A stretch of DNA of 64,000 nt, taken from contig NZ_WTYX01000001.1 in the NCBI RefSeq assembly GCF_009827395.1, positions 584,001 to 648,000 on the forward strand. The letters are read 5' to 3'. This document shows positions 24,866-35,338 of this stretch, one piece after another; position 1 is the stretch's first letter; each line of letters starts with the position of its first letter. The notes below the pieces were generated by a model. The model saw nothing but the letters and a program-made list of their open reading frames with translations, searched no databases and had not been told where the DNA came from. Position numbers and translations under genes: made by a program. The stretch comes from Pontixanthobacter aquaemixtae. Its GTDB lineage: Bacteria; Pseudomonadota; Alphaproteobacteria; Sphingomonadales; Sphingomonadaceae.

Positions 24866-25855
24866 TTATCCGATTTCGACCGATTGCATGATCTCTTTCA
24901 CGCTTGTCGGCCGCACTCCGCGCATGTCGAGATAGGTATATATCCGCCGCCACCAATCATACAGATCGTCCAGATCATCCTCTGTATGCACGTAAGGCGT
25001 GTAGCCGGGGGCGAGAGACGGGCTGTGGAATGATAGCACCAGCAGGGGCAATTTGTCATCCACCGCAATATCGATCCCGCGCAGCGCCTCTTCGGCAGAA
25101 ACGCCTTCGGGTGTCAGCGAAATCCGCTCCAGCATGCCCAGCTTGGATGCCAGGCCCAGCAATTTGGGAATGCGCGCAAATGCCGGGTACAGCATGCGCC
25201 CCTGCTTGCGCAGCATGCCCCAGTAAACGGTGGTCAGCGGCAGTTCGAGCAGCCTGCGTTCGGCGTCGATCCAATAGGGCTCAAGCGGATGCTTGCTGTA
25301 ATCGGGCCCGCCGCCGGTGCTGTAATCGAAATTTGCGCGCACCGAACTGTCGATAGCCATGCCCGCCTGCTTCAGAATCCGGCTGGTCGATGGGCCCAGA
25401 CCATAGCGCCCCGCACGGTATATCTGCGGGGCCACGCCGAAATTTTTCTCTATCTCGTCGCGCAGATTGAGGAACTTTTTCTCCTCCAGATCGGACGGCA
25501 GATTTCCTGCAAAGCTGTTATGCGTGTTGACCGTTTCTTCAAACGGAGGGTTCACCCAAGGGTGCAGTTGAACCCCCACTTCGGCTTTCCCCTGCGCCAG
25601 CGGTTCGCGCAATATCTCCATTGCCAATGGCGAGGTGGCGATGGGCCAGTCGATCAAATAGACCGGACTAACGCCGATCCCTTCGCAGAATTCCTGAAAT
25701 TTGCGCAATCTGGGAACATGGTCGAGCCCGTGATTGCTGGCACTGAACGGGCCGGTCCAATCGAATTCTTCCTCGGTATCGACAGTGAGCAGGGATCGCT
25801 GACCAAAGCTTGGCGAAAATTGCGCTGCCGAACGCGCTGGCGGCGGTTCGATCAT
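24866..25855 (-). CDS. WalW-type polysaccharide deacetylase-like protein
   Basis: A roughly 329-residue soluble protein with a divergent NodB-like (polysaccharide deacetylase) barrel. LLTVDTEEEFDW supplies the catalytic and metal-binding Asp/Glu motif near residue 25, VGVQLHPWVNPPF the metal His near residue 97, and YRAGRYGLG and LLVLSFHSPSLAPGYTPY later motifs. This matches the WalW family seen in Sphingomonadales and linked to cell-surface polysaccharide handling, though direct enzymology is uncertain. No signal peptide is visible, so a cytoplasmic site is likely. Start chosen as ATG 25855; a TTG at 25867 with better upstream purines is possible. It lies downstream of the histidine kinase gene, 54 bp away on the same strand. 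Confidence 0.82.
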   Translation of the reverse strand: MIEPPPARSAAQFSPSFGQRSLLTVDTEEEFDWTGPFSASNHGLDHVPRLRKFQEFCEGIGVSPVYLIDWPIATSPLAMEILREPLAQGKAEVGVQLHPWVNPPFEETVNTHNSFAGNLPSDLEEKKFLNLRDEIEKNFGVAPQIYRAGRYGLGPSTSRILKQAGMAIDSSVRANFDYSTGGGPDYSKHPLEPYWIDAERRLLELPLTTVYWGMLRKQGRMLYPAFARIPKLLGLASKLGMLERISLTPEGVSAEEALRGIDIAVDDKLPLLVLSFHSPSLAPGYTPYVHTEDDLDDLYDWWRRIYTYLDMRGVRPTSVKEIMQSVEIG

Positions 25856-25908
25856 CGACCGTTCCAAGTGATTCCGCTCCCCTGCTGTGCACGCGGCGGT
25901 CTGTGTCG

Positions 25909-27636
25909 TTAGGCCGCGCTTCCTGATTTGGACTGGCTAGGTTCGGCCTCCGCCCCGGTCAATAGCGGCAGTGTCAGCAGCAACCAATCATCCACACGTG
26001 TCAGGTCGCCGCCTGCCGCGCGCGCCTCTGCCCGGGCCAGCCTAAGCGTGAATCCCGCGCCGAACATTCCCGCGCTGATTACGCTGGCAGACGGTTTGGC
26101 AGAAGCTGCAAACAAATCCGCTTCGGCGGCGAGCGAGGCAGGCAATTCGCTACACAGCCGCAGCGCCCCGCCATGCGGGGCAAGTTCGATAGTTATCTGT
26201 TCGCCCGCACCCGTTGCCCCGGCCAGACTGGCCAAGATACGCCAAGCCACCGCTTCTGCATCGGATTGCGCCAAGGCCACCTTGGCATCGCCATCAACGC
26301 CCAGCGTGAATGATGCGGTGCGCGGGGCGAGGACATTCTGCAATTGTCCGACCTGCTGTTCTACAATCGCGGCGAAATCGCATTGCCCGGGGTCGATATC
26401 GAGTGTGCCGGTTTCCAGCTTTGCCAGCCGGTCGAGTTCATCGAACCCGGCCAGCATCCGCGCGCTATCGCCTGCAATACCCGCGGCAAGCGCGCGATAT
26501 TCATGCGGGGTCGGCCCGAAAAGTTGTTGCTGGATAACTTCGGAAAATCCCTGAATGGCGTTTACCGGCGTTCGCAGCTCATGCAGCAATTGCCGCAGGC
26601 GATCGGCTTCCTCGTTGCCGTTTTGCCGCGCTTCATCCTCGACGGCCCGCGGATTTCTGCGCAGCATGCCCGCATAGCCATAAAATCGCCCGTCGGGACG
26701 GGTGAATCGCGGCTGCGCGTCGATGATCCATTCGCCCGCAATCAACGGCCCGCCTTGGAGCGCGATTCTGGCAGTGCTGATCGGCTGGCGGAAACGCAAA
26801 GAGGTGCCGACAACGCTGCGATCGAGCATGGTACCGACCACCATCGGGGCAACCGCCCGGTCGGACCAGTTGATCCGGCCCTGTGCATCGGTGGTGAAAG
26901 CAAATCCGGTCAGCTCTGCCGGTGCTGCATCCGCGCTTTCACCCAGAGGGAGGCGCGGCGCGTCGGGCGATTCGCGCGGATCGCTGCGCGCTTTCTGGAA
27001 AGCCTCGATCCGCTTGACCAGCGCGCCGATGGCGGTGTCTTCGTCTCCGGCAGCTGGCTCGGGATCCAGACCATCATTGGCCGGCTCGGGAAGCCGCTTT
27101 TCGGTCTTCTCCGGGGCTGGGGGCGTGTCCGGCGTCGTGGTTTGACCCGATCCGTTGACGTTGGGGCGGGGCTCGGACTGGTCCGGTTCGGGAAGGCCGC
27201 GGTCCTGAATGCCCAGCCGGTCGAGCAAATCGACCGTTCCCCTGGGCAAGTTGCGTCGTAGCCGCAGGAAACCTCTGGCGCGAACGGGCAATCGCGGGAT
27301 CAGCGCGGCCCAGTCATCCTCGCTCAGATCGGCGCGTGCCAAAGCAGCTGCGGCGACATCGGGCTCGTCCTCGGCCAGATGCGCGGCCAGCTCTGCGCTG
27401 CGGAACCGCAATGCGGGATCCTGGATCATCGCCACGCGATCGGCTTTGGGAATCGCTTCTCCCAGCGCGCCCAGGCGCAGCCATGCCGCCGCCAGCAGGC
27501 TTTCATCGCGTTCCCCTTCGCGCGGACGCGGCTTGCTGCCGAGCAGGTCGAGCAATTGCCGGAATTGGGTGCGCGCCGCACGGTCGCCCGCTGCGCGGTG
27601 GCGCAACACAGTGGAAAGGCGATCGTCAAAATGCAT
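25909..27636 (-). CDS. Soluble PAS-type sensor histidine kinase with eroded ATPase domain
   Basis: A 575-residue protein with no membrane segment. Residues 1 to about 130 are helical and Arg/Ala-rich; a Pro-rich linker follows; a PAS-like region (ELTGFAFTTDAQGRINWSDRAVAP) lies near residue 240. The HisKA box QLLHELRTPVNAIQGFSEVI has His352 as phospho-acceptor. The last 120 residues sit where the HATPase domain should be, but the N-box, DxGxG and GxG motifs cannot be found. Only AEAVAWRILASL and ISAGMFGAGFTLRLARAEARAAGG hint at it. It may therefore be a phosphotransfer or sensor protein instead of an active kinase, or a highly divergent kinase. Downstream is the WalW-like gene. Confidence 0.8.
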   Translation of the reverse strand: MHFDDRLSTVLRHRAAGDRAARTQFRQLLDLLGSKPRPREGERDESLLAAAWLRLGALGEAIPKADRVAMIQDPALRFRSAELAAHLAEDEPDVAAAALARADLSEDDWAALIPRLPVRARGFLRLRRNLPRGTVDLLDRLGIQDRGLPEPDQSEPRPNVNGSGQTTTPDTPPAPEKTEKRLPEPANDGLDPEPAAGDEDTAIGALVKRIEAFQKARSDPRESPDAPRLPLGESADAAPAELTGFAFTTDAQGRINWSDRAVAPMVVGTMLDRSVVGTSLRFRQPISTARIALQGGPLIAGEWIIDAQPRFTRPDGRFYGYAGMLRRNPRAVEDEARQNGNEEADRLRQLLHELRTPVNAIQGFSEVIQQQLFGPTPHEYRALAAGIAGDSARMLAGFDELDRLAKLETGTLDIDPGQCDFAAIVEQQVGQLQNVLAPRTASFTLGVDGDAKVALAQSDAEAVAWRILASLAGATGAGEQITIELAPHGGALRLCSELPASLAAEADLFAASAKPSASVISAGMFGAGFTLRLARAEARAAGGDLTRVDDWLLLTLPLLTGAEAEPSQSKSGSAA

Positions 27637-27874
27637 AGCGTTGGTTCAGTTCTCCGGCGGCGCAGGCGTGCGCGTGTGGGGCCGCAGAAACACTGTCAGC
27701 CAGCTTCGGGTCTAGACGATTCAATTCGCCAAGAAACAGGCGTGCGGGCGAACGTTGCAAAGCGGGACAATTGCTGTCAGAAACAATAATGTTAGTCGCG
27801 CACGCACTGCAACGCGGTATTCGTTACTTGTCCGCGCATATTTGCAAGTGTGAAGAACAATAGGGGCATCATTA

Positions 27875-28339
27875 ATGGCCAATCTCGACGAAATTGACCG
27901 GCGCTTGCTTGCAGAATTGCAGAATGAAGGGCGGGTGACCAACGTGGATTTGGCGCAGCGAGTCGGTTTGACCGCACCCCCATGTCTGCGCCGCGTCCGC
28001 GCCTTGGAGGAAGAAGGCGTCATTCGCGGTTATCATGCAGAGCTTGACGCATCACGGCTCGGCTTCGCTATCACCGTTTTTGCGATGGTCAGCCTGAAAA
28101 GCCAGGCCGAAAGCGCGCTGCGCGAATTTGAAGATCATATGAATGACCTCCCCGAAGTGCGCGAGGTGCATATGCTCAATGGCGAGATTGATTTTATCCT
28201 GAAAATCGTAAGCAAGGATTTGCAGAGTTTTCAGGAATTCCTGACCAGCAAACTCACCCCCGCACCCAATGTGGACAGCGTGAAGACTTCGCTGACAATC
28301 CGGACGGCGAAGCACGAGCCGGGTGTGCCGTTGGAGTGA
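27875..28339 (+). CDS. Lrp/AsnC-family transcriptional regulator
   Basis: A 154-residue regulator. The N-terminal winged helix (LDEIDRRLLAELQNEGRVTNVDLAQRVGLTAPPCLRRVRALEEEGVI split over residues 3-50) is followed by the RAM ligand-binding domain starting FAITVFAMVSLKSQ and containing LNGEIDFILKIVSKDLQSFQEFL. Such proteins sense amino acids and regulate their metabolism. The effector and targets here are unknown, although an Lrp-like global role is possible since no obvious target lies adjacent. ATG 27875 starts the conserved MANLDEID. The stop overlaps the GTG of the following gene as GTGA, suggesting cotranscription, though that following product looks unrelated. Confidence 0.92.
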   Translation: MANLDEIDRRLLAELQNEGRVTNVDLAQRVGLTAPPCLRRVRALEEEGVIRGYHAELDASRLGFAITVFAMVSLKSQAESALREFEDHMNDLPEVREVHMLNGEIDFILKIVSKDLQSFQEFLTSKLTPAPNVDSVKTSLTIRTAKHEPGVPLE

Positions 28340-28893
28340 GCGGCCTAAGCGCTACTTCCGTATTCTTTGCGATTGTGCTCGCAGCAATCGCTCACCCTGT
28401 TTCCGCTTGCTCAATCGCACCGCCACCACCGCCGCCTCCACAATTGGAGTCAGAATCTGACGCAGAATATGCGGCGCGAGCGGAAGAATTTCGTCGCGAT
28501 CAGGTGGCCGAGGAGCAAGCCCAGTATTTTGAGTTCCGTATCAACCGCGAGGATCGACTTTGGGCGACTTCAGAGCGTGTGTTCATTGCGCGGATGGTCA
28601 ACACGAATAAGGATAAAGTCAGGGCTCGCGGGAGTTTTAAGATAACCGTGACGCTGCAGCCAACGCAGTGGCTTAAAGGTGAGGGGCCGAACACTCGATT
28701 CAAGCTGAAGCCTATCGACTACAATAGCTGTAACTATCCTGGGAACGGAGCCGCAATTCGTGGCGATATTGGCGAGTTGTTTCTCATCTTTGCCGACCCC
28801 GGCAGACTCGGCACACGGAGGGTGAAATACACCTTGCGACTAGAGGACGTTGTCAGTGACCAGAGCAAATCTGCGCTTGGGAAGCCGGACTAA
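28336..28893 (+). CDS. Predicted lipoprotein, unknown function
   Basis: A 185-residue protein with a hydrophobic N-terminus (TSVFFAIVLAAIAHPVSAC), in which VSAC fits a lipobox, so Cys25 is the probable lipidated residue. It is followed by a run of nine to ten prolines. A helical charged segment (SDAEYAARAEEFRRDQVAEEQAQYFEFR) leads to a beta-rich domain with FKITVTLQPTQWLKGEGP and GELFLIFADPGRLGTRRVKYTLRLEDVV. I do not recognise the family. Translation probably begins at GTG 28336, overlapping the Lrp-family stop codon; no clear ribosome site precedes it, so coupling is assumed. Third-position base use looks slightly less GC-rich than its neighbours, a hint of a fast-evolving or acquired gene. 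Confidence 0.65.
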   Translation: MSGLSATSVFFAIVLAAIAHPVSACSIAPPPPPPPQLESESDAEYAARAEEFRRDQVAEEQAQYFEFRINREDRLWATSERVFIARMVNTNKDKVRARGSFKITVTLQPTQWLKGEGPNTRFKLKPIDYNSCNYPGNGAAIRGDIGELFLIFADPGRLGTRRVKYTLRLEDVVSDQSKSALGKPD

Positions 28894-28906
28894 AAATTTT
28901 TCTATA

Positions 28907-28918
28907 GAGCGTAGCCGC

Positions 28919-28920
<2 letters not shown>
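28907..28920 (-). terminator. Possible terminator of the aroQ-accB-accC run
   Basis: A short perfect hairpin GAGCG-TAGC-CGCTC (28907-28920) overlaps the accC stop codon. On the minus strand it is followed within a few bases by an A/T block including five T residues. The 5-bp stem and offset tail make this a tentative call. Confidence 0.3.
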
Positions 28921-30267
<1,347 letters not shown>

Positions 30268-30268
<1 letters not shown>

Positions 30269-30765
30269 TAGCCGATTACTACCAATGGCTGGTCAAATTC
30301 GACCGGCTGGGCGTTTTCGACCAAAATGGCCTTGATGGTACCGGCTTTGTCTGCGGCGATCGGGTTCATCACTTTCATCGCTTCCACGATCAGCAATGTG
30401 TCGCCCTGGCTGACGGTGTCGCCAACTTTCACAAATGGTGCAGCGCCCGGTTCGGCGGAAAGATAGACCGTGCCGACCATCGGCGATTTCATCGCATCCG
30501 CCGTGTCTTCGGCTGGCGCGGCCTGTTCGGCAGCAGGGGCGGGAGCAGCAGCCGGCGCTGCAGGTGCCGGAGCGGCTGCAAAAGGCGCGGGTGCAACTGC
30601 CGCCACAACCCCGCCGCCGCGCGATACGCGGACTTTGCGTTCGCCGTCTTCCACTTCGATTTCGGTAAGCCCGGTTTCACCGAGCATTTCCGCCAGTTCG
30701 CGAACCAGCTTGGTATCCACAATCATGCCGGTCTTTTTCCCGGCAGTGCCCTTAGTCGCGGCCAT
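30268..30765 (-). CDS. accB: AccB, biotin carboxyl carrier protein
   Basis: A 165-residue carrier: an N-terminal segment ([35 protein letters not shown]), a flexible Ala/Pro linker at about residues 50-90, and the C-terminal biotinyl domain beginning [16 protein letters not shown]. The lysine to be biotinylated is in EAMKVMN, the canonical site. It shuttles carboxybiotin between AccC and the carboxyltransferase, whose genes are not in this window. Its stop codon overlaps the accC start, and aroQ lies about 100 bp upstream on the same strand, the order commonly seen in alphaproteobacteria. Confidence 0.97.
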
Positions 30766-30865
30766 ATATGCCTCATATTGGAGTGATGCAGTATTGATTT
30801 ATGCCTCTCGCCTATTCGCCATAATGCGTGAGGGCAAGCGTTGATTGCGCGCAAAATGGCCCGTG

Positions 30866-31300
30866 CTAAAGCCCCACCGCAGCGTCCAGCGCAACAACAT
30901 ATCCTTTTGCTCCAAGGCCTTGCACGGTCTTTTTCGCAGCCATTGCGACATAGGAGTGATGGCGAAATTCCTCGCGCTTGCCGGGGTCGGATATATGCAC
31001 TTCGACCACCGGCGTGGTGATTGATCGGATCGCATCGAGCAGCGCAATCGAGGTGTGCGTGTAAGCCCCGGCATTGAGCAAAACCGCTTTCGCGCCCTCT
31101 GCCTGCGCTTCATGCAGCCAATCGACCAGATGCCCTTCGTGGTTGCTTTGCCGCATATCGATAGTCAGGCCCAATTCGCGCCCGCGATCTTCCAGCATGC
31201 CTGCAATATCATCGAGCGTTTCGGAGCCGTAGATCTCTGGCTCGCGCAGGCCAAGCAGATTGAGGTTGGGGCCATTGAGGACGTAAACGGTGTTGCTCAT
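30866..31300 (-). CDS. aroQ: Type II 3-dehydroquinate dehydratase
   Basis: A 144-residue type II dehydroquinase of the shikimate pathway, forming 3-dehydroshikimate in the cytoplasm as a dodecamer. The signature NGPNLNLLGLREPEIYG is near residue 9, with the catalytic Tyr in IYG and Arg in GLREP. RQSNHEGHLVDWLHEA, NAGAYTHTSIALLDAI and EVHISDPGKREEFRHHSYV provide the substrate-binding residues. The ATG at 31300 starts the conserved region; longer in-frame readings upstream have no family similarity. Product flows to chorismate, the source of both aromatic amino acids and the 4-hydroxybenzoate used by UbiA, though those steps lie outside this operon. Confidence 0.95.
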   Translation of the reverse strand: MSNTVYVLNGPNLNLLGLREPEIYGSETLDDIAGMLEDRGRELGLTIDMRQSNHEGHLVDWLHEAQAEGAKAVLLNAGAYTHTSIALLDAIRSITTPVVEVHISDPGKREEFRHHSYVAMAAKKTVQGLGAKGYVVALDAAVGL

Positions 31301-31459
31301 TCCACGCGCAGTAGCGATTTCGCTTTGGCAACGAAACCCGGCTTTGCCGCTTTGGCTCAGATATTCGCCATTGACGCCATGGCCCTGCGTCCAGGCCCAA
31401 ATCCGCCAGCACAGACAAAGGCCCGAAAATTTGCTACTTTGAGGTCGAGGGAGAGTTTC

Positions 31460-32686
31460 ATGCATGCCGACCAAAAATTTTTCGCAGCCGCGCTGGGTGC
31501 GGTGATTGCCGCTTGCCCGGCAATTGTTCTGTCCCAACCAACCGCACCGCCCGATCAGCCAGAGTCGCCTGACAGGGCCGCACAACGCGCGGCCGAGCTC
31601 GATTTCGTCAGACAGGCCAGCAAGCAATGGCAAGAACAGCAACCTTACGGCAAACTGGGAAAGGGTGACCCTTCCTTTCGTGCCCGCCGGGATGCCTACG
31701 AGAATGTGTTCAAGAAATTACACGAGGAGCGGGATGCCTATCTGGCCGAATTTGCAAACACCCGCGACGAGAAGACGAAGATGCGGCTGATAAAGCAGGC
31801 TTATGAAATCGCCCATGGCCTCAACAATACAATCAAGCCCGATATGATCAAACCTGACGGGACGGTCGTTTTTGGGAGTAAGTACGACGACTGGGATCCG
31901 GCCAGTGAAGTGACAAGCGGGCTCAAGCTCCTGAATGAGGAAATGACGCGTGAACTGGACGAATTGTTCAAGCTGATCAATGCGAACAAGCAGGCCGAGA
32001 CAAGAGAAGCGCTAGACCGTGTTCGTCGGACCATGGCCAAGCTGAAGAGCCTCGATGCCAAACAGGCATTCACGGAAAAATACCTGTTCGGGAACGCCAT
32101 GTTTATTGGCGACACGCGTTTCTACGCAGAGCAAATCAAATCGGCGCGGGATCGGAACAACAAGCTGCTCGATCTCTATGAAGACTACGAAAAGGCTTAC
32201 GACAGAAAATGGCCCACAGACCCCCAGCCTGAAGAAAAGAACAATGGCACTTCGGCGTCCACCACAGACATATCGAACAGCGCATATCCCGGTCAGGCTG
32301 AAAAGTTCGCTTGGCTGCTTGGGACATGGGATTCCTACAGTCCGTGGGGTGATCAGACGCGTCCGACGGGTGGAACTCTCGTCTTTACGATTGGCACTGG
32401 CGGGAAAGTAGAAGGCCGGATCGGCAAGCTGAACGAACGGCAAAAAGAGCTGGGCTATTCTTCCGGCATGCTGGTCTATCGCGGCTTTTACGATGTCAGA
32501 AGCTATGGGTCTGACGGGACCACGCGCTTTGAATCATTCGATGGAGAATTTCTGCAGATTCACAATGAAAGTAGCGAATGGCGAGCGGAATCGATCGGGG
32601 TTCGCCAGAATGGCATCCTCTACCAGTCGCCTCCGGCCTATTCGCATTTGGGCGGGCCCTTCCGGAAGGCCGAAATCACAATCTAG
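31460..32686 (+). CDS. Secreted two-domain protein of unknown function
   Basis: A 408-residue protein with an N-terminal signal sequence (MHADQKFFAAALGAVIAACPAIVLSQ). A long charged, mostly helical region follows (about residues 40-260, with KLHEERDAYLAEFANTRDEKTKMRLIKQAYE and RVRRTMAKLKSLDAKQAF). After a Ser/Thr/Asn-rich linker comes a C-terminal beta-rich domain that begins FAWLLGTWDSYSPWG and includes GGTLVFTIGTGGKVEGRIG, resembling lipocalin- or DUF-type ligand barrels. I do not recognise it as a known family. GAGGGAGAG shortly before the ATG at 31460 supports the start. The gene diverges from aroQ and stands alone. Confidence 0.65.
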   Translation: MHADQKFFAAALGAVIAACPAIVLSQPTAPPDQPESPDRAAQRAAELDFVRQASKQWQEQQPYGKLGKGDPSFRARRDAYENVFKKLHEERDAYLAEFANTRDEKTKMRLIKQAYEIAHGLNNTIKPDMIKPDGTVVFGSKYDDWDPASEVTSGLKLLNEEMTRELDELFKLINANKQAETREALDRVRRTMAKLKSLDAKQAFTEKYLFGNAMFIGDTRFYAEQIKSARDRNNKLLDLYEDYEKAYDRKWPTDPQPEEKNNGTSASTTDISNSAYPGQAEKFAWLLGTWDSYSPWGDQTRPTGGTLVFTIGTGGKVEGRIGKLNERQKELGYSSGMLVYRGFYDVRSYGSDGTTRFESFDGEFLQIHNESSEWRAESIGVRQNGILYQSPPAYSHLGGPFRKAEITI

Positions 32687-32848
32687 ATGCTGTGCGAGGC
32701 GCCTGTTGCTGGTAGGCACCAACTGTAGTGCGCTTGCAATTTACACCATTTTACAAAATTTTAGAAAGAGGCGTTAATAATTCTCCTCCAATGGGGCCGA
32801 AATATAAATTGGCCAAGACGAATTGGCGCGGGGAGAATTGTTGGATTG

Positions 32849-34771
32849 ATGCGCCTCAACCTACCACAATTGAGTCGAAGCGACAGCACCGTCGTGACTT
32901 TGGCTTACCAGCCCATCATCATCGGTTACTTTGTAATTGTTGCGGCATATTACATGGTGATGACGCCGCTGCACCTATCCGTGCGCAGCGGTTCGTCACT
33001 GTTGCTGCTTGCTTCATTGTCTTTGCTTACCGCCATTGCATCTATCGCAGCATGGAAACTGGCCAGCAAGAAGCTCTCGATCGTCCAGTTTGAACTCCTT
33101 GTTGGGTCGATCAACCTGCTGATTATAAGCAATATTCTGGCAGCTCTATACGTTGACTATGATCAATCGAAGCTGGTGTATTTCATCATTATCGTGATGG
33201 TCTTCGCGCTGGCCAGCGCGAGCACCCGGCAAGCACTGTTTTCCATACTCGTCGCGTTGGCTTGCCTCTCCGTCCAGGTGGCGGTTTCTGATCCATCGGC
33301 CACCAAGATCTATGCGTTTGTCGGCTTCGCTGCTTCAATCGGTTCGGTGGCCATTGCCTATTATCTGCGCCGGGCCATCTGGCTTGCGCTGGACGCCAGC
33401 AACGAAGCTGAGGCAGCGCGCGAATATGCCGAGGACCGACTCGCCAAGGCGGTAGAAATCAACGAGACCATGCGTCTGCAATCGATGACGGATGATCTTA
33501 CAGGCTTGCCCAACCGCAGGGGATTCTTCGCCAAACTGGTCGAAGGCAAATTGCTGGCCAGCCAGTCAGAACCGGTGCAGTTGATGCTGCTCGATCTGGA
33601 CGGGTTCAAGGCGGTGAATGACAGCTATGGGCACAATATGGGCGATGAGCTGCTCAGATGCGTTTCGCGGCGTCTTGAAGAACACTGCCTCGACGATGGC
33701 TATGTCAGCCGTATCGGAGGCGACGAATTCAGCATTCTCCATTTTGGCGGCGATGACAGCAAAAGCCTGAAGGATTGGTGCGAAGCACTGCTCTCGCTGA
33801 TCGCAGAGACCTATCTGATCGAAGATCGGCTAATCCAGATCAGCGGTTCGATCGGTTGCTGCGAAGTGGTCGCCGACGAAACGGACAACGAGTTGCTACA
33901 GAAAGCCGATTTCGCGCTTATCCACGCCAAGAAGAGCGGCAAGAACCGGCACGTTATTTTTGATGGCGAACATGCCGAAAGGGCGGAGCGGCATTTTCGC
34001 ATCGAACGCGCTTTGCGCACGGCCGATTTTGACAAAGAAATCGATATTGTTTTCCAACCTCAATTCGATCTGGTCAGGCAAACCTATGTCGGGGCAGAAG
34101 CGCTGGCGCGTTGGTCCAACCCGCTGGTTGGCGAGATCGGTCCGGGGCAATTTATCAAGATTGCAGAGGAAACCGGTCTGATAGCGAATATCACCACAAC
34201 CGTTCTGAAAAAGACGATCGAGGCAAGGAGGAAAGTGGATGTTGGTTTTCCGGTTTCGGTAAATCTGTCCGCCTATGATCTGAATTCCAATCAGACGACC
34301 AACGAAATTCTCGACTGTCTTGATCAGGGAAATGTCGCGCCAGAACATATCGAATTTGAGATTACCGAGACGGCCATGATGGCCGATGCCGATCGGGCAA
34401 CTGCCAATCTCAATCGATTGGTCGACCGGGGACATTCGATTGCGCTCGACGACTTTGGTACGGGCTACTCCAACTTCAACTATTTGCGGACACTGCCGAT
34501 CCACAAGCTGAAGGTGGATCGATCCTTCCTGGAAAACCAGGCGGATCCCATGACAGAGCGGGTCCTGCGCTCGCTCGTTGGCATGGTCAGAACGCTAGAT
34601 GTGCCCTGTCTGATCGAAGGAGTGGAAGACCAGCTCGATCTAGTCCTGGCCCAGCGCGCGGGGATCAATCTGGTACAGGGGTTCTTGTTCGGTCGCCCGA
34701 TGAGTATCGAAGCTCTACAAGCTGAAATAGTGCGGATGGAATCGTTCGAATCCCGAGCGAAAAGCGCCTAG
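32849..34771 (+). CDS. Membrane GGDEF-EAL protein (cyclic di-GMP diguanylate cyclase/phosphodiesterase)
   Basis: A 640-residue inner-membrane protein. About six hydrophobic segments fill residues 25-185 (IGYFVIVAAYYMVM, IIIVMVFALASAS and others), a MASE-like sensory region. A short coiled linker leads to GGDEF at 290-294 (RIGGDEFSILHF) and EAL at 417-419 (GAEALARWSNP), followed by DDFGTGYSNFNYL and the closing GFLFGRPM. Both domains keep their signature residues, so the protein could make or break cyclic di-GMP; which activity dominates cannot be read. The sensory ligand is unknown. A TTG one codon upstream is an alternative start; GGGGAG lies about 13 bp before the ATG. No gene partner is adjacent. 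Confidence 0.92.
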   Translation: MRLNLPQLSRSDSTVVTLAYQPIIIGYFVIVAAYYMVMTPLHLSVRSGSSLLLLASLSLLTAIASIAAWKLASKKLSIVQFELLVGSINLLIISNILAALYVDYDQSKLVYFIIIVMVFALASASTRQALFSILVALACLSVQVAVSDPSATKIYAFVGFAASIGSVAIAYYLRRAIWLALDASNEAEAAREYAEDRLAKAVEINETMRLQSMTDDLTGLPNRRGFFAKLVEGKLLASQSEPVQLMLLDLDGFKAVNDSYGHNMGDELLRCVSRRLEEHCLDDGYVSRIGGDEFSILHFGGDDSKSLKDWCEALLSLIAETYLIEDRLIQISGSIGCCEVVADETDNELLQKADFALIHAKKSGKNRHVIFDGEHAERAERHFRIERALRTADFDKEIDIVFQPQFDLVRQTYVGAEALARWSNPLVGEIGPGQFIKIAEETGLIANITTTVLKKTIEARRKVDVGFPVSVNLSAYDLNSNQTTNEILDCLDQGNVAPEHIEFEITETAMMADADRATANLNRLVDRGHSIALDDFGTGYSNFNYLRTLPIHKLKVDRSFLENQADPMTERVLRSLVGMVRTLDVPCLIEGVEDQLDLVLAQRAGINLVQGFLFGRPMSIEALQAEIVRMESFESRAKSA

Positions 34772-34820
34772 CCATACCTAGCGCGGCGAATGCGGACCGC
34801 TCGCCGGTGTCAGCTGCCTG

Positions 34821-35234
34821 TTACCGGTCAACGCCTTTCACTTTGCCCCATTGGCGGGCGGCGGTGTAGCCGAGATAGCCTGTGCCAAACAAAGCGTAGA
34901 GCGAGTCGGGAAGGCCGGAGAGATAGGCGTTCATTCCAGCGCCGATGTCTTTTGCTGCGGAAGGATTGAAAGCCGCGAGTACGCCCATGGGCAGCGCCCA
35001 CAGCAGCAGCACATACATCACATAAAGAAAGCTGGGGCGGGCGCGGCTGGTCCACGGGTCCTGCGAATTGGCTTCGGCGACAATCGCGGAAAGGCGCGCT
35101 TCGATTGACTGCAATTCCTGCGTGCCTTCAAGCTTGAGCAATTCCAGCTTCGCCTTCGCGCGGGCTTCCTTGTCCGGAATGATCTTGTCAATGATCGAGG
35201 TGATCGGGCCGATAAGCGAGTCAAGAATTGGCAT
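34821..35234 (-). CDS. Phage-type holin family protein (three hydrophobic segments)
   Basis: A 137-residue protein beginning MPILDSLIGPITSIIDKIIPD, with a central charged helix (KEARAKAKLELLKLEGTQELQSIEARLSAIV). Membrane-like segments follow: SFLYVMYVLLLWALPMGVL and SLYALFGTGYLGYTAARQWG. The pattern matches the '3TM phage holin' family, in which holins form holes for endolysin export. GGAGCG just before the ATG at 35234 supports the start over a longer reading from 35276. No structural or replication phage genes are near, so it is either a remnant, a domesticated gene, or a lysis gene of a gene transfer agent. The M15 peptidase at 15333 could be its partner (inference). Confidence 0.75.
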   Translation of the reverse strand: MPILDSLIGPITSIIDKIIPDKEARAKAKLELLKLEGTQELQSIEARLSAIVAEANSQDPWTSRARPSFLYVMYVLLLWALPMGVLAAFNPSAAKDIGAGMNAYLSGLPDSLYALFGTGYLGYTAARQWGKVKGVDR

Positions 35235-35338
35235 GGTGCGCTCCGTGCAAGGGTGAGTCGCAACATGGCTAACCAAATTGGTTCATGTAGGAAAATTAAT
35301 TTGCCAGTTTAGCGAGGGGAGCGCCGATACAGCGGGCT

